Source: Tetmemena sp. SeJ-2015
Taxonomy: Eukaryota; Ciliophora; Spirotrichea; Sporadotrichida; Oxytrichidae
Assembly: GCA_027382625.1 (NCBI GenBank)
Contig: JAJKFJ010021035.1
Span: 62,001-126,000, forward strand
Direction: 5' to 3'
DNA: 64,000 bases
In this document: one piece after another, positions 46,268 to 59,600 of the stretch
Numbering within the stretch: the stretch's first letter is position 1
How the letters are laid out: every line of letters begins with the position of its first letter
The notes under the pieces: model-generated
Database searches by the model: none
Told to the model about the DNA's origin: nothing
What the model saw: the letters and a program-made list of their open reading frames with translations, nothing else
Made by a program: the position numbers and the translations under genes

Positions 46268-48381
46268 TCAATTGTTTATGCTTATGTTTGGAGCACTCTA
46301 GCTTTGATTGCTGCTGTTATTTTGATTTGCACTAGGAATTTCTTGGTTAGAGCGTTCACCCTCCGCATCCTCTGCAATTTAAAATTCTAGAGGATCCCCA
46401 ATTTAAGCTCCATTTTGAAGTGCCAATCGTGCTGCTATTTGGGATTCCTCATCTCCAATTAACCATTGCTGCATTTACAGTCTTTCACTTTGTATCTGGT
46501 TTATTATCTCACTGTTCCGACTCTTCTAAAATATCAAATTATTAAACTGAATGGTTGATAGCAATCTGCATGATGGGGACTCTGCAGAGGGGACACGAAA
46601 AGTTGAGATAGACCCAACCTTGGAGACACTCTTCATGAAATATATGTGTGCTCTCAGCATTGCATCTCAATCTTATTATATCGTCTTTTTAATTGAAATC
46701 ATTAAGACAGATAGAGCAAGAGGTTACAAGCGGTTTACTATATAATCAAGATAATAAAGTTTATAATTCTGTTTATCTTCTATTCCATACTTTCCCTTCA
46801 GATTTGCAAGAGTGTTGAGAATAAGTTGTCTTTCTTTGGCGAATACAGAGTTTAAAAATAAGTTAGCACTCACTACCATGGGTCGGTTAAATTTATAGTA
46901 TGATTTATTCAATAAATTTTAGTTCCTATTTCTGCTGCTCTGATTGTTGTTGCTGGCATTATTATTCTAACTATTGTTGTTGTTGCTATTATTCTGTCTT
47001 ATTAAAAAGATATAGAAAACGAAAAAAGTTTGTTAGAATCTTTCAGCTGAGATCTGGACCCTTGTGGGTTTGCAATCTTGGAGATAAAGATAGAGCAAAC
47101 ATGGAGAGCACAAAAAGCAAGTTACAAGCTAAGCAGTCTTAGGGAATAACTGAAGTAAAGCCATTTTAACAACATTCATTAATAAAAATGCTGTGGGCCC
47201 TTAAGTTTAAGAGCTTATAAAATATAGAGAACCAAATCCCAATAACAATAGCAATGCTCAGACCCTTGATTGTGTTTTACTATCCTTTAGTGAGCGACTT
47301 ACTATTAAAGTAAGGAACGTCCTCAGGAAACAAAATCACGTCTGGGAACTAGAACAATTACTATAAAATCAATTTAGTAATGATCATAAATTTTAGCATT
47401 TATAAATGTGGTAACCATTGCAAGCAAGATGAATGCTACAAAATAGATAAGGAAAAATCGTTGAAAACATTTAGAGTCAACAATTTTATCTTTCAGGGAT
47501 ACAAGACTGATGTGGTACCATATTTAATTATACTTACTTAAATATTGTAGAGTGCTGTCTTAAATTAAAGGTTGATGAAGCTGAAGAAAGGGTGCTCTGG
47601 GAATGTATTGAGCTGCTTGACTAACTAAAATGACTCCTATTATTATTATTAAGTCTCTCTTAGGAACCAGGGCGACTCTGCTACGCAGCAGAAGATAATA
47701 ATTATCATTTTAATCAAGGGAATTTTTTTAAAAAAATTAGATGGTTAAATCATTTAATTTGGTAGTTAAATGTTTGCATTGATGCTTGGGTCGACTCTTT
47801 CTAAAACAGCAGGAGAGGGCGGAGGAATACTTTATTGGGGCTCCGAGCCAGCAATATTTGCAACACCAAGTCTTAAATTAGAGTCTATGGGTCTGCCACT
47901 TCCATCAGCTGCGCTGTTATTATGCAACTATCTCTCAAGCATTCGGTTTTATCTTATTTAAGCGAGCAATTAATTAGAGTGACTCTGGACATTTTGAGCT
48001 TCATTTTATTCTTAGAGTACTGCTGCGTTTCTTTGCTAATTTCTGACTATAAGTGCACTTGACTTGAAACAGCATTTAAGTTCCTCTATCTTATAAAATT
48101 TATAATCTATTGAGAATTATATTTAAATCAGAGACTGATTCTGAGCAAGGATGAGCAAGTAAATTAGAAAGACCAGAATTCTTTATATGTATTCTACAAA
48201 AGAGGAGGAGTAATTAAATTTGAAGAATGATGATGAGAACCATCTCAACGATCATTTCTTTCTAAGGGTAGAGTGAGAGTATTACAATTTCTGCCACTAG
48301 AACGAAAAGTGCAGTCACAAGTCCACACAGCAGATTCATAGCCCACTGCACCTTCGAAATGAAGTTGTTCACTCTTTGCAT
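46268..48381 (-). CDS. Membrane RING-H2 finger protein, probable E3 ubiquitin ligase
   Basis: The ATG at 48379-48381 starts MQRVNNFISKVQWAMN, then a hydrophobic helix (LLCGLVTALFVLVAEIVIL). More hydrophobic segments follow (SIAIVIGIWFSIFYKLLNL near 47240), with a P/S/N-rich loop (RPIDSNLRLGVANIAGSEP, 47820-47890). The RING-H2 domain at 46590-46725 has CSICLNDF, C and H in LRCNAESTHIFHEEC, and CPLCRVPI, the C-x2-C, H-x2-C and C-x2-C spacing of zinc-binding E3 ligases. The Q/N/S-rich tail (SNQEIPSANQNNSSNQSQS) ends at TGA 46268-46270. Several AT-rich gaps (46750-46900, 47380-47560, 47960-48200) should be introns or eliminated DNA. The substrate is unknown. Confidence 0.65.
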
Positions 48382-48847
48382 TTATTCCAGAATAGGATAA
48401 TTAAATGAAAATATATTTCAGGAGATCCATACAAACAACACAATTTAATCTAATTAAACTTAAATCATAGATTAATCCTTGGTAGAGATTTAGAACTAAT
48501 ATTGGCAAATTACTCAAAGGATATATAAATACATCATAAATAATAATATTGCTTCGAAACTATTCTAAATGAAGAAATATTAAAGTAGTAAATGGGGTAA
48601 GCAAAATTGAGGCAGTTAAGATATACGATTCTATCCTAGATCTTAACATGATCGAGAGGCAATTAAAAATTTAAATGATTGTGAATTTAAGTGCTGCTAT
48701 AATCATTTACTATAGAGGCTTGAGAACCCGATTTAGGTTTATATTCTTCGTATTCTTAATTTTTCTTCAATGACCACTTAATATACTAATTTAAATTAAA
48801 TTTATAAACTAATTCGATCAACTGATCAATTCACGACTTTAAAAAAG

Positions 48848-51800
48848 ATGCATCAGGACTCACATAGACTTAACATTTAGAGCTCAGAGGATGACCGCCC
48901 TCCTCTCAGAACACCTCTTCTAAAATAATATATTTTTTAATACTTCCAGCTTAAATACTAAAGCAATATTATAATCCACCTTCGAGTGCAGGAGGCTTAC
49001 CCTATGAGAAAAATAAAAAGTTTTACAAGGAAGGACAGCCTCAGTCTTCTATACATAATTTCGCAAAAGGCCCATTCTTAATGAAATTTGATTTCTATCC
49101 TGTGAAAGTTTTAAGTGTCACGAGTGATCAAAAGAATCTGTTATTTGGGCGAATAGGAAATCTAATAGAATTTTTGCATTTTCCTAATTGAGAATTTAAA
49201 TGAGGAAGATCCACTATCTAGATTTCGATAATGTGATAAGGAGTAAAGATAAAATTAAGATGAGCAAGATGAGTTCTATAACTAGAAAACTAGCCAATCC
49301 AGATTCACTTGCAATGGAGGGAAATAATCGGAGGGCAAGTATTGTTGCGTCACTTATTTCATATTAACATTTATGCTTCACTTTCTGATTAGGTGGTATC
49401 TGTTTTCGATTTGAATGACAGCGATTACTTAGTTAACTTGGGCTCTCTCACAAACTAGACATGCATGAATTGGAGCAGACACGATGAAAATCTTCTTGGT
49501 ACAGGATCATATGATAAAGTGCGCTTATGGGATATTCGCCAGTAAACTCCTGCCCAGTGTTTTGCTCAATAGTACACGAATCAGATCATTTTCATCAATG
49601 TTTCATAGGTGTTTTTTAAAACCTTAATACATTTTCGACAGAATAAATATGGGGTAGTTTACCACAAGCAGTGATAAGATAGTTAGAGTCTGGGATTAAA
49701 GATAGCTCAACAAGGAGTTATACATCATAGATATTTAAGAGAGTAACATAAAGAGTATAGACTATGACCATCTACTTTCAAAATATATTCTTGTTTCCAC
49801 TTCAAGCCTTTTTAAATTATAGTATCCCTTCTGTTTTTTATTAAGCCATATTAAAGTCTATTAGCTTACACCATCTTCAGCTATTTAGCAATCACAATTA
49901 AATATACAAGTGTTTATTGACTAGCTAAAAATGTTTAATGAATGTAATGTGAGTAAGAAGGCTATTCAATCTGCAAGTTTCACTCCTTTTGGATTTGGAT
50001 TAGCAGTTTTGAAAGACCGCCAGAGTAGCCTAAAGTTTTATCAGCTTTTACCTAAAGATTAAGAAGGAGGTCTTGCCTTAAAGAATATTTCCTACCCAGT
50101 GTCATCTGATCAGCATTTGAGCTTCAAAGTTTCCAATTTTAGACTCAATTTATTTGCACATCTAAGTTTTTAAGATAAGATAGGATCCACAGCTTGCAGC
50201 TTAAAACGATCACAGAAATCCGATTTCTCCTTACCAATTGATCACCATTCCTTCAGATAAATACTTGAACATTCAGGCCCTCCCAACAGACTTCGTGCAA
50301 AGTTTTGTAAAGAACTCAGGCTTTTTAACAAATGGCATTAAGGGACTTGAGTCTTTTAACCTCAAAGAGGGTTTGAATAGCGACACTGAACTCCTATTTG
50401 AAAATAATAATTCAAGAGTGGGTCTTGCTGATCATTTAATTTCTCAGAGTGACCTCAGAAACAATGAAATAAGCGAGATCGAAGGCTTTGAAAAAGTTGC
50501 AGTCGACTCTAGATAGTTTGATGAGGATGAGAAAAGATTGCTGAGCCATGTTGATCTTAGACTATTTATCAAAGGTGGAAGGATTCATAATCGTTTTTTC
50601 TATATATTTTAAATGGATTTTAAGTCTCAGCCTTGACATACCAGAGTACTATCCAAATGAGCCAATTCACTTTTCTACTGGAAATCGCATTGGAATAGAT
50701 AGTGAGACAAGCTAGAAGATTTGCTCTGAGCTAAACACACTCGCCTATATGAAGTCTCTGGAGGGTTCTAATCACCTTAAGTTTAAAAATATTACTATGT
50801 GATATAATTAACTAAAGTTTTGTGTCATGAGGATAAATGAAATTCTGAGAGATAAGCAGTCTTCCTAGAATATGATTGATAAATAAGATGAGGATATCGA
50901 AGCTGAAAATCAGAAGCAGCAAGAGCCAAAACAGTAATTCAAATAATATATTGCGATTGCAATTATCTTAGATAAAATTTAATTCTTCATACCTTATCCG
51001 CGTACGAATGGCTTTGCTTGGAATAACCGAGGCCAGTTACTAGTTTTCTCGAGCCAGAAATACGATTTCAGATAATTAAGAATGAACAATAGAAGAGAAG
51101 TTTACTCTCTCAATGATTTCAAGAATCTTTAGAGCTAGTATCTGAGCTAATTCAATAGGGGAGGAGGCCAATAAGGTGTGAATTAAAATATGGGTGTGGG
51201 AGATGATGATGATTACAAATCTGAAAACTCAGATATTGATGGGGCTGGAAACGATAACAATCTTTTAATTGAAGCATTAAATATACTATTCAACAATCGT
51301 ATAGATAGAGGGTCAGACTATTCAAGCAACGACGAGAAAAATATTTTACAGAGCAATGATAGAAAATATTGTAGTGTCTGATTATAGTAAAGTAAAGTAA
51401 AATATTAGGAATATAATTAATAATCAATTTCAAAAAACTAGCACTTTCGTACTGTTTAGAGAAATCAGTTATTATCCTATGTAATGTCTGATTATAAATA
51501 ATGCAGGCACTAGCGCGCAACAAGAAGATGAATTTTCTGATTCAGATGAAAATGAAATGGATGAAGATGATGAAGATGACATCGAAAGCAGCTATTTCAG
51601 AGGCAGCAATCTCAATAAACTTATTCCAACACATCTTTTTTTTAACTATCTTAATTAAAATATTAGTTTAGCAAGAAGAAGTCTAAGCTTGGAAGCGCAA
51701 ATTACATGAATTCACAGCTCTCAGGAAGAATGGGTGATATGTCACACTAAAAATATAGGAAACGGCATTCTATGAGCAAAAGTAAGCTGTCAAATAACAA

Positions 51801-54692
51801 ATATGAGAAGGCAAAAGCATCTAGAAAGGACGATTTTATAACTCATCTTGAAATTTACTCCCATATATATTATTCATCATAAGCCTAGCATTATGTTTAT
51901 CTCTAACTTTGAATCACTGTCAGGTATATGTTTAGAATTTGTGAAGGACTAAGAGATTTTCTCAACTGATATCATTGACTTATGTTATGTAAGATTATTC
52001 GAGTATTCTAAATATCATCTATAGGCGAATTCTTTAAGGTTGGCTGAGCTTGACTAACTTGAAAACAGCAAGATGTGGAAGATGATATCGTTGTGCTTGC
52101 TAGATATAAATTCCGAGGATTTGATTAAGATCTGGAACTGGCCCATCAATCCTTTTGGAAAATAATTAGCACTCAGAATTCTACAGTAGTTTGAATTTAA
52201 ATAGGATATTCAATATTTTTTTTAGCAAAATATGATTGAAGAGAGGGGTGATGTGCAAAACTTAGCACTATTTTCCACTCTACTATTGGGGAAAGAAAAT
52301 GAAATAAGAAAAGGACTTCTGGAAAGGCAAAGACTAAAGCAGATCTATAAGGCTGAGAAAATGATTGCCAGATAAGGGAGACAGAGAGGAAAGTCTGGAG
52401 CTTCAGAGGATTTAGCAGACAGCAGATCACTCAAGGGCAAAGCGAAGTCTAACTAAATTAAAAATAATGACAATTTCTATTTGGGTAACAATCAACCTCC
52501 TCTACCTCAACTTTTAAAGACTGCAATTAATCTTTAAACTATCTTAAACTAGAATTCCTTAATGTGTTTGTATTTAGTTACAGGTCAATGGACAAAAGCA
52601 TAATGAACTAGTAATAACTGCATAACACCAAGGGATATGTGTTTAAGAGAAGGCCAGATGAGAATGAGAGTTTTCTAGAAGACAGCAAAGAGAGTGAGCA
52701 TGTTGACACTAATTAGAAAGTATTGTCTGCGCAAAGAGCCAAAGAACACAGACTCCGTAGTCTGCAACACAATAATCAGGGAAAACAAAATGTATTTTTA
52801 TTTCAACATGTTTTTTAAAGAAATAATTTTACTTTAAACATTTTCAAGAGAAATATTATAGATACCAAACTTTATTTAAAATTCCTTAAATTTTATTTTT
52901 TTAAAATTTACCATTAAAAGGCTTGAGCTCGTGAAGAATTTACGGAAAAAAATTTCCAATTTTAATATCAATAAAAAATAAAAGCTATAAGTATGATTGT
53001 ATATATATATATATATATCATATAATTTAATGCATTTGATTTAAAATCAGTTTATTAATTTAAACTTTATTGAGAAAGTTTAATTTACAAAATTTCTATT
53101 CTTAAAAATGCAGGTTAGTAAACAAGAAGCACTGGAGGTGGTCTGGGATAATAAAGCAACTACGATTATCATAATCTGGAGGATGCTGATGAGGATTATC
53201 CAGATTGGATAGCCAACCCAAAAGGTATCAACTAAAAATCTTCTAAGTTCAACCAAAGTGCAAGAAAACCTTAGAGTAAAAAGAGACCTGGAGGATTAGG
53301 AAGAGGCCTAGGAGGAGCAGGAGTATATAAAATTGGGAGTATGGAGAACCCAACCGTCCTCATGTCTGAGCAGAATTAATACTCTCGAGCAAGGAGTGGC
53401 TAGAAACACTAAGCCAATCTGATCAGGCAGTCAGTGGATGATGATAAGTCTAATGAATTTTGCATTATTAGTCAATATTATCGATGCTAAAACATTTAAT
53501 GACCCTTATAAAAGCGCTGGGATAACTGGCAAAAAGGCAAATCGAGAAAGTAGAAGCTTTTAGAAGAATCAGCTGAAACCAAGAAAGCCAAGCACACCTG
53601 ATAACAAAAACAAGTCTCGCCGCAATCGTCTGAATCTCTTTGGCAAGAGTGATTCAGCTTATCACGACTTTAATTTGAATCAAGAAACTGAAGGTGTTAA
53701 GGACACTGAACTAGCTAATTACGACTATACTGGGAGATCAAACATGAAGGATAATTATATTGAAGAGTTCAACAAACATTGGTAGGATGTGGATGACGAG
53801 CGAGAAGAAGAGAACGAAACTCAAGCTGCTTCTGAAGCAGAGGAAGATGTCTCTATTACTATAATGATAAAAGAAGAGCCTAAAGTAACTGTAAGATTAT
53901 AGCATTTTATTAATCATAATCTTAGTACAAATTGCTTTTATATATGAAACAATATGCAGAGCTTTTGCTTAGTTGGGGATATACGGCACAGTCAAGTGAA
54001 ATTTGCAAGATCATCTATCAAGTAGAGAGCTTGATTTTAAAGAAAGAAGTAATAGCACCTATCGATAACAAATAACTTCGAATCTTTTAAAATTTTATAT
54101 TGATTTTAACAATGTGAGCTTTGCTACTAAATTAAGGCCCAAACAATAATCGATTCCAAACAGACTAGCCTTTTAATCAGCTCCTCTTTTGACTATTTGG
54201 ATTTTAAATATTTTAAGTATAATGACACTGAAAGACTTCTTACCATTTTCAGAATAATCATTAGGCTATTAATGTCAAGGCATTTCTAATTAGATTCCAC
54301 CTTCTTTAAGTACTTCAAGTCTTATGACAGCAAATTTCAGTGCAGCACAGAAAAACGAGGCATCTCAAAATCAGCAGGGACCTCACTCTTTCAAGGATAA
54401 CTTTTTCGGGTTAATGGGTTAACAAAACTGCTAGAAGTGCGACTAACTTAGTGTTGTTTGCTCAATCTGCCATACATCAGTAAAGGGGATTGCTTATATT
54501 TGTGGTGACTGCTCTCATGGTGGTCATTATGCCCATATGAGAGAATGGTTTGAGGCAATCAAGACTCAATAATGGTAAAAGGTGATGAATACATTTAAAC
54601 CAGGAGCATCTAATAATGGTGGCACAGTATTTATTTCTTCTTGTCCAAGTGGCTGTGGTTGCACAACGTGCTTTACAAAATTCATAAAGTGA
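48848..54692 (+). CDS. WDR59: WDR59, GATOR2 complex subunit
   Basis: Domain order is diagnostic: a WD40 propeller (GTGSYDKVRLWDIR, 49500-49540; DKIVRVWDQ, 49669-49695), an RWD domain (SLDIPEYYPNEPIHFS, ~50630-50680), PRTNGFAWNNRGQLLVFSS (51000-51055) matching the WDR59 FPRTCGA..LV.F motif, an acidic linker, WPINPFGKQLALRILQQFEF and DVQNLALFSTLL (~52140-52290), and a C-terminal zinc finger with CGDCSHGGHYAHM and SCPSGCGCTTC (54440-54680), ending at TGA 54690-54692. WDR59 acts on the lysosomal or vacuolar surface in amino-acid signalling to TORC1. A basic/Q-rich insert (53100-53900) between the helical region and zinc finger is long for the family. Short GT..AG introns occur; the one at 51371-51506 contains the second mobile insert. 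Confidence 0.85.
51371..51506 (+). other. Intron of WDR59 enlarged by a mobile insert
   Basis: GT at 51371 and AG at 51506 join DRKYC to TSAQQEDEFSDSDENE in frame. Without the 110-bp insert the intron would be 26 nt, a typical short ciliate intron. Confidence 0.65.
51375..51496. mobile_element. Short germline insert with 12-bp direct repeats, copy 2
   Basis: TGTCTGATTATA is perfectly repeated at 51375-51386 and 51485-51496, the match ending exactly at 12 bp. The 98-bp interior begins with tandem GTAAA units, then TAAAATATTAGGA, contains AATAATCAATTT and a CTAGCACTT segment, and ends TTATCCTATGTAA, closely matching copy 1 at 17688-17789. Imperfect terminal inverted similarity (ATTAGGA against the complement of TCCTATGTAA) is visible. 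Different 12-bp flanks in the two copies point to insertion with a 12-bp target duplication. Confidence 0.75.
53001..53018. repeat. (AT)9 dinucleotide tract
   Basis: Nine AT units in an AT-rich, probably intronic stretch (52810-53110) of WDR59. Confidence 0.9.
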
Positions 54693-54920
54693 ATATATTC
54701 AATTAGTTTCTTAAATTTTTGAATGCTCACTAATTAATTTCTCAGTATTTAAAAATTAGGGAAGACTATATTTAAATCTATCTGAAATATATATCTCTCT
54801 ATTTTATAATCGATGGTTCATATTTTTCAATAATTATTGCCCAAACTTTGAAATTTTTCATCATTTTAACTAATTTATATTATAGAATAATAATAGTCTT
54901 GGCATTTAATTTATTATAAA

Positions 54921-55124
54921 ATGAGCGAATAATCTAGATTGAGAAGTCCCGTCCGCTACCTGGAGGGCCTCTCAAAGCCCACTAAATATGCAGTAGCTGG
55001 TCTCTCAGCCACCGTTCTTGCGTTTTTCTCTTACTACCTGTATCGAAAGTTCACTAACAAAAATAGAGATCGCTCCTCTTCCTCCGATGACAATGATGAG
55101 AAGATTATTGCTCAAAATATATGA
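54921..55124 (+). CDS. Small single-pass membrane protein
   Basis: The ATG at 54921 begins MSEQSRLRSPVRYLEGLSK (first TAA as Gln). One hydrophobic helix (YAVAGLSATVLAFFSYYLY) is followed by a basic then serine/aspartate-rich tail (RDRSSSSDDNDEKIIAQ). The stop is TGA 55122-55124. It is 67 codons long. The positive residues before the helix suggest an N-terminal anchor. It could instead be the first exon of the gene that starts 40 bp downstream. Confidence 0.55.
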
Positions 55125-55164
55125 ATGTATAAGAGATTGTAAAGTAGTTATGTAATTAATATTA

Positions 55165-56472
55165 TGAAAGCACTTGCTAGATAAGGCCCACTAAAAGCAA
55201 CGTCATCATCTGCTAACCAACCAGAGGTAGCAAACAGCTCCCACAAAAAAATCTAATCCTAAAATCGACAAAAAAGCAAGTCAAGATTGATGAAATCTCC
55301 CAGATAGGAATCTTTTTAAGCCACTACTAATGGCCAAAATACAAAGACTAGAAATTAAAAACTGAGTAAAAATGGGCGCAGAAGAAGAGGAGCTGGGTTA
55401 GATGAAAGTAGAGTCAGCTTCTAATGGAACGATGACAGTCAACTTATCAAAGACTCTTAAGAATTTTCGCAAGTCTCTGAGAACTCACTTGATGGTAGCG
55501 ATTTAGAGAGGTCAATGAGGAAAAATAACGGGCGAGTTCGAGGTGGGGGCAGACACAGAGGAAACAAAGTCTATTATTTTGACAGCAACGATGAGATGTT
55601 TTGCGGCAGTGAAGTTTCTTACTCAGAAGAGGAGAGTTGTGAAGACCCACCAAGAGCAAAAAATAGGGACTCAGTTGAGACCTTCAAATTTGAAGACAGT
55701 CAATTAAAATGAGACAAATATTGTATATATAAAAAAAATTAGCTGAGTGGCGCGAATTCTGGGATGAGGAATCCAATGCATTTAGGCGGCAAACAATATC
55801 AAAAAGTATTCCTTTAAGCAACAGAGCAAGAGAGAAAGCGAGTAAAGGATTTAGTGCAAAGACAAAAACAGAAAGAAATTTAACGCTTCTTGAATGATGT
55901 GAACGAAAAGAGAGGAAAGTTCCTTCATTAGAATAAACTACGCTATAAGGAAGACTAGATTCGTGATATAGTAAATGGGAAAATCGCTGTTGAAGAAAAC
56001 TCATAGCGAACAGCCAGTGCAAGAGGAGAGAACAGCAATAGCAGAGGCTCACATTCAACCCAGAGTGATGATCACATTAATCTTCAGCAAAGATAGAGAA
56101 TCACTCCCGCATCATTAAACCTTCAATAGCTTTAATCGATCAAATAAAAAGAAATATCTGGGCAAAGTAAAGCCGAAATGTCACAAAAATTGCTAAGTGA
56201 GCTCAGTCCAAATGATTTCAAGGATAAAGATCGTAATAGATGGTTTGACCTATTCAGTCTCTATACAGCCAACTTTATGTAAGAAGAAAAAAATCAGTCT
56301 AAAAGTAAACGCAGACAACCTCTGATTTAAGCATAGGGGTTATAGCCAAGCTAAAACTTAAAATTTCTTTTTAATAGTAAACTCAGAGGATGCTTTGCAA
56401 GAAATTCGAGCAAGAGCACTATCAATGAGCTGAAAGAAGTAACGACTCATATATTTTAATTATCCCAAGAAT
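55165..56472 (+). CDS. Unknown disordered/coiled protein
   Basis: The first exon runs from ATG 55165 to about 55700 fully open with 14 TAA/TAG glutamines (KATSSSANQPEVANSS, GRRRRGAGLDESRVSFQ, KVYYFDSNDEMFCGSEVSYS). A GT..AG intron (about 55699-55743) would join it in frame to EWREFWDEESNAFRRQ. The second exon has a helical R/K/Q/E-rich region (RERKRVKDLVQRQKQKE), SELSPNDFKDKDRNRWFDL, and ends at TGA 56470-56472. No family is recognised. This locus is one of the cleanest demonstrations of the TAR = Gln code here, because the frame is otherwise uninterrupted. Confidence 0.6.
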
Positions 56473-56638
56473 GATTTATTATAAAAGATAATCGCTTTGA
56501 TTGAATACAGTAGCTCAATTTTTGTATTAGAACCTTTAAATTTTGTATATTCCTTATGAATGGCACTTAATTATCCACAGTTAATGATTAGGAATATTAG
56601 AATTTCAAGAAATAAGTTTGATATAATTGTCTACTCCC

Positions 56639-59600
56639 TCACAGCTTTTTCTTTTTAGATATTTCCATTTTGCGATGATCGATATCTTGTTGCATGTACA
56701 TTAGATTTATCTTCAGGACATTGCTTTTACACATTTTATTAGCTGTCTCTATAGCCTTTTCCACTCCTCTATTTGCTTGAAGAACCTGGTATTTCATTCT
56801 ATTCAATTTCTGGTTATTACAACTTTAAGAAGCTTCTCTTTTTTCTCCATTTTTCATCATTTTTATGACTTGAAAGTACTCTCTTTATAACATTAATATG
56901 GAAAAATTTAAAAGATACTCATGCTCATCTGGTTTATTTGTCATAGGCTACCCCCCACCTTCATTATCCTCTTCAAAGTCTAATTTAACACCTGAAGTTT
57001 GATCTCTTGCACTTCTCAAAACTTGGGCATTTTAAGATAAATAAACTCGCCAAAAATGTAATTAAGGCATAGAAGTTCGTATCTTTTTTGTGCTTTTTAG
57101 ATTGAAATTTCTCAATTAAATATTTCGTTCTCTAAGTTATATTCTTCTTACAAAGCTTTCTATCGTATAAATTATAAAAAATTTTAAACTTTAATTAATT
57201 AAATCAGTATCCAAAAGAATCATCAGCCTCTATTTTGAACCTTCCCATCTCCTCATGCAAGCGTTATAGTAAAGATTGCTTCTTTTACTTATTCTTTTGT
57301 ATCTAAAGCTATAGGAAATCTTCTCTCTTCTATTCTAATTCCTTTCTTTTTCTCATCGTATCTATGGTCTTTCGAAGAGTCTTGGGTGATTTTTAAGTTG
57401 AAACTTGAGAGCTATTTACTCCTTTCGAGGGTGTTCTATTTTTGGCCTCTTCTTTCTTCCTCTCAATCTCTTTCTTCATATCATCACTTAGTTGAACTCG
57501 AATATGATGATCAACTCTTTTCTAAAGTAGATGATAGGTCATCTTTAAAGAATCTTTGCCTCCTACTTCATCTTAGAGGAGCTAGATACGCTCGATCTTC
57601 TTATCATAGCACTAGGAAAGCTCTTAATAGATTGCCATGATTTCAGAGCATAGGTATCTGGCTTTCGCCATTTGTCGAACCATGTTTGTAACTTACTAAA
57701 GAGTAGGCATTTTTCTTTCAAAGTCACAAGATAAGATGATATAGACATCAGTTGATATATTGAAGTACTTTAGAACTAGAGTATAGACATCAAGATCTTC
57801 AAGAAAAGCCTAGGTCTCGTCTTCTATCTCAGATTGATCTTCCGTAACGTAACTTATATCTGGAATGCCAATCCCTGAGGGATCTTTCGCAAATTCTTAT
57901 AACAGCACTGTAGAGATATTTATCAATAAAGCTACAACACTTTCAAGCTTAGTATTGAAGTTTACTTGATAGCCTTTTGAGAGATATGAGTATATCCTCG
58001 GAACATCAAGGCGACGAGCATTTAGTAAATTACGCATCTAGCTTGCCTTATCCTTGAGTACTCTGAGTTCGCTTATAATGATTTTTACTTGCATAGTGGG
58101 ATTTTATAATAACTCCGGGTCATACCTCATCATTTATTTGGCATATAGATTCTAGGTTGCAATTGCGTTTTTATCTTCATTCGCAAGTGTGAATTATCTA
58201 ATTCTAATACTAGCAACTTAACCTCCTAATGGAGGTCTGAAGCTCTTTTTAGGAGTATTCCTTACACTTGCAAACTTTATTGTCTTTAGATCCTAGATAT
58301 TTGTACTCTTGAAATCTACTCCGTTCTAGCTAAAAGTTCCGGTCATTATACCCATCTCATCTTCTATCTCTCTTCTAATCAGATTATCTCGACAGCATTA
58401 AAAAAATGGTAAAAATTTATCCATTGTGGCAAGAATTGAGGCCTTTCAACCTTATCCTTGTTTCTTCTAAACTTATTCATCGCTTTTACAACTGGCACAA
58501 GTTCCTAATCAAACTGCTCGATGTCAAAATTATAAGCTCTTAGCCTATCTTCTGTTTCGATACTTTTAAGAACATAATCACATTGACGACATCGTGCTAC
58601 CTCGATATTATGAATGTACTTCTAGCTTCGAACAGTCACTAAAGGATGATTTTTAGGCATAGCTAAAGGAAAGCTCCCCAATAAGTTAGAAACTGTATCT
58701 TGCTGCATTGAAGCAAATTGATTAATACATATAGACTTAAAATTATCATAAAATTTTATTGACTAGTGAAGAAGTTACTTTAAGCTCTCTGATGTAAAGT
58801 CGAATTAGCTTCATATCTAGTTGCTTATTGAGTTGGAGGCAGAGAAAGCTGTTTCTAACTGTTGGTATATGGGTTAAGATTATGGCTTTGCCTAAGAGTA
58901 AAAAATCCCTAGTCTGTTTTAGAAAAATTTGGATTCTTCTCAGAGCCTAAGTCTACATGAGATCTTGGCATTATAGGGCTTGGAAGGTACTCATTTTAAT
59001 CTGTCTTCTCTGATCTATCTTAAATCTTAAGTTTCAATGATGCTATCTTTTCTTTAAGGGGTCTTTGCTTCAATTTATTCTCCCCAGATATATTTAATGA
59101 ATCAGTTTACTCGATTGTAGGTTCTTTCTAAATAGTAGTCTTTTTAACTCCAATACCAAATTTTGACTTGCCCTTCTAAGATCGAGAATCATTTAAGCTC
59201 TAATCTTGATTGAGTCCATTCTCTGCAAATAGTTCTTCATTCTTCTTCTTGATTTTTAAGTTTGGCCTTTCAGTGTTTATATCACTTAGTGTCTTTTAAT
59301 TAGTCTAAGAATAAACTTATGGGTGTAAATTTAATGGAGTTATCTAGGATTATTTACATTTAAAAAGGGCTTGACTTTACTGCAAGATGAGCTTTGTGAC
59401 AACTCCTCTTAATCTTCGACTAGTGTTCTTAAATCACTTTGAGTATGGCTTCTACTGAGGTTCTCCTAAAATGAAGAAGTAAATTATGCACACTTTTAAA
59501 TATCTTTTGAAGAGTCTTTCCTATTTTTCTGTAATTTCCTAAGTTTAAACTCAAAGTTGTACATAGCTTCAACATCTTCTTCCTCGTCATTATCTTTGCC

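Noticed and set aside
47770..47961. Plus-strand 63-codon ORF
   Set aside because: The minus strand reads a natural S/P/N-rich loop of the membrane RING protein here, so the plus ORF is probably a shadow.
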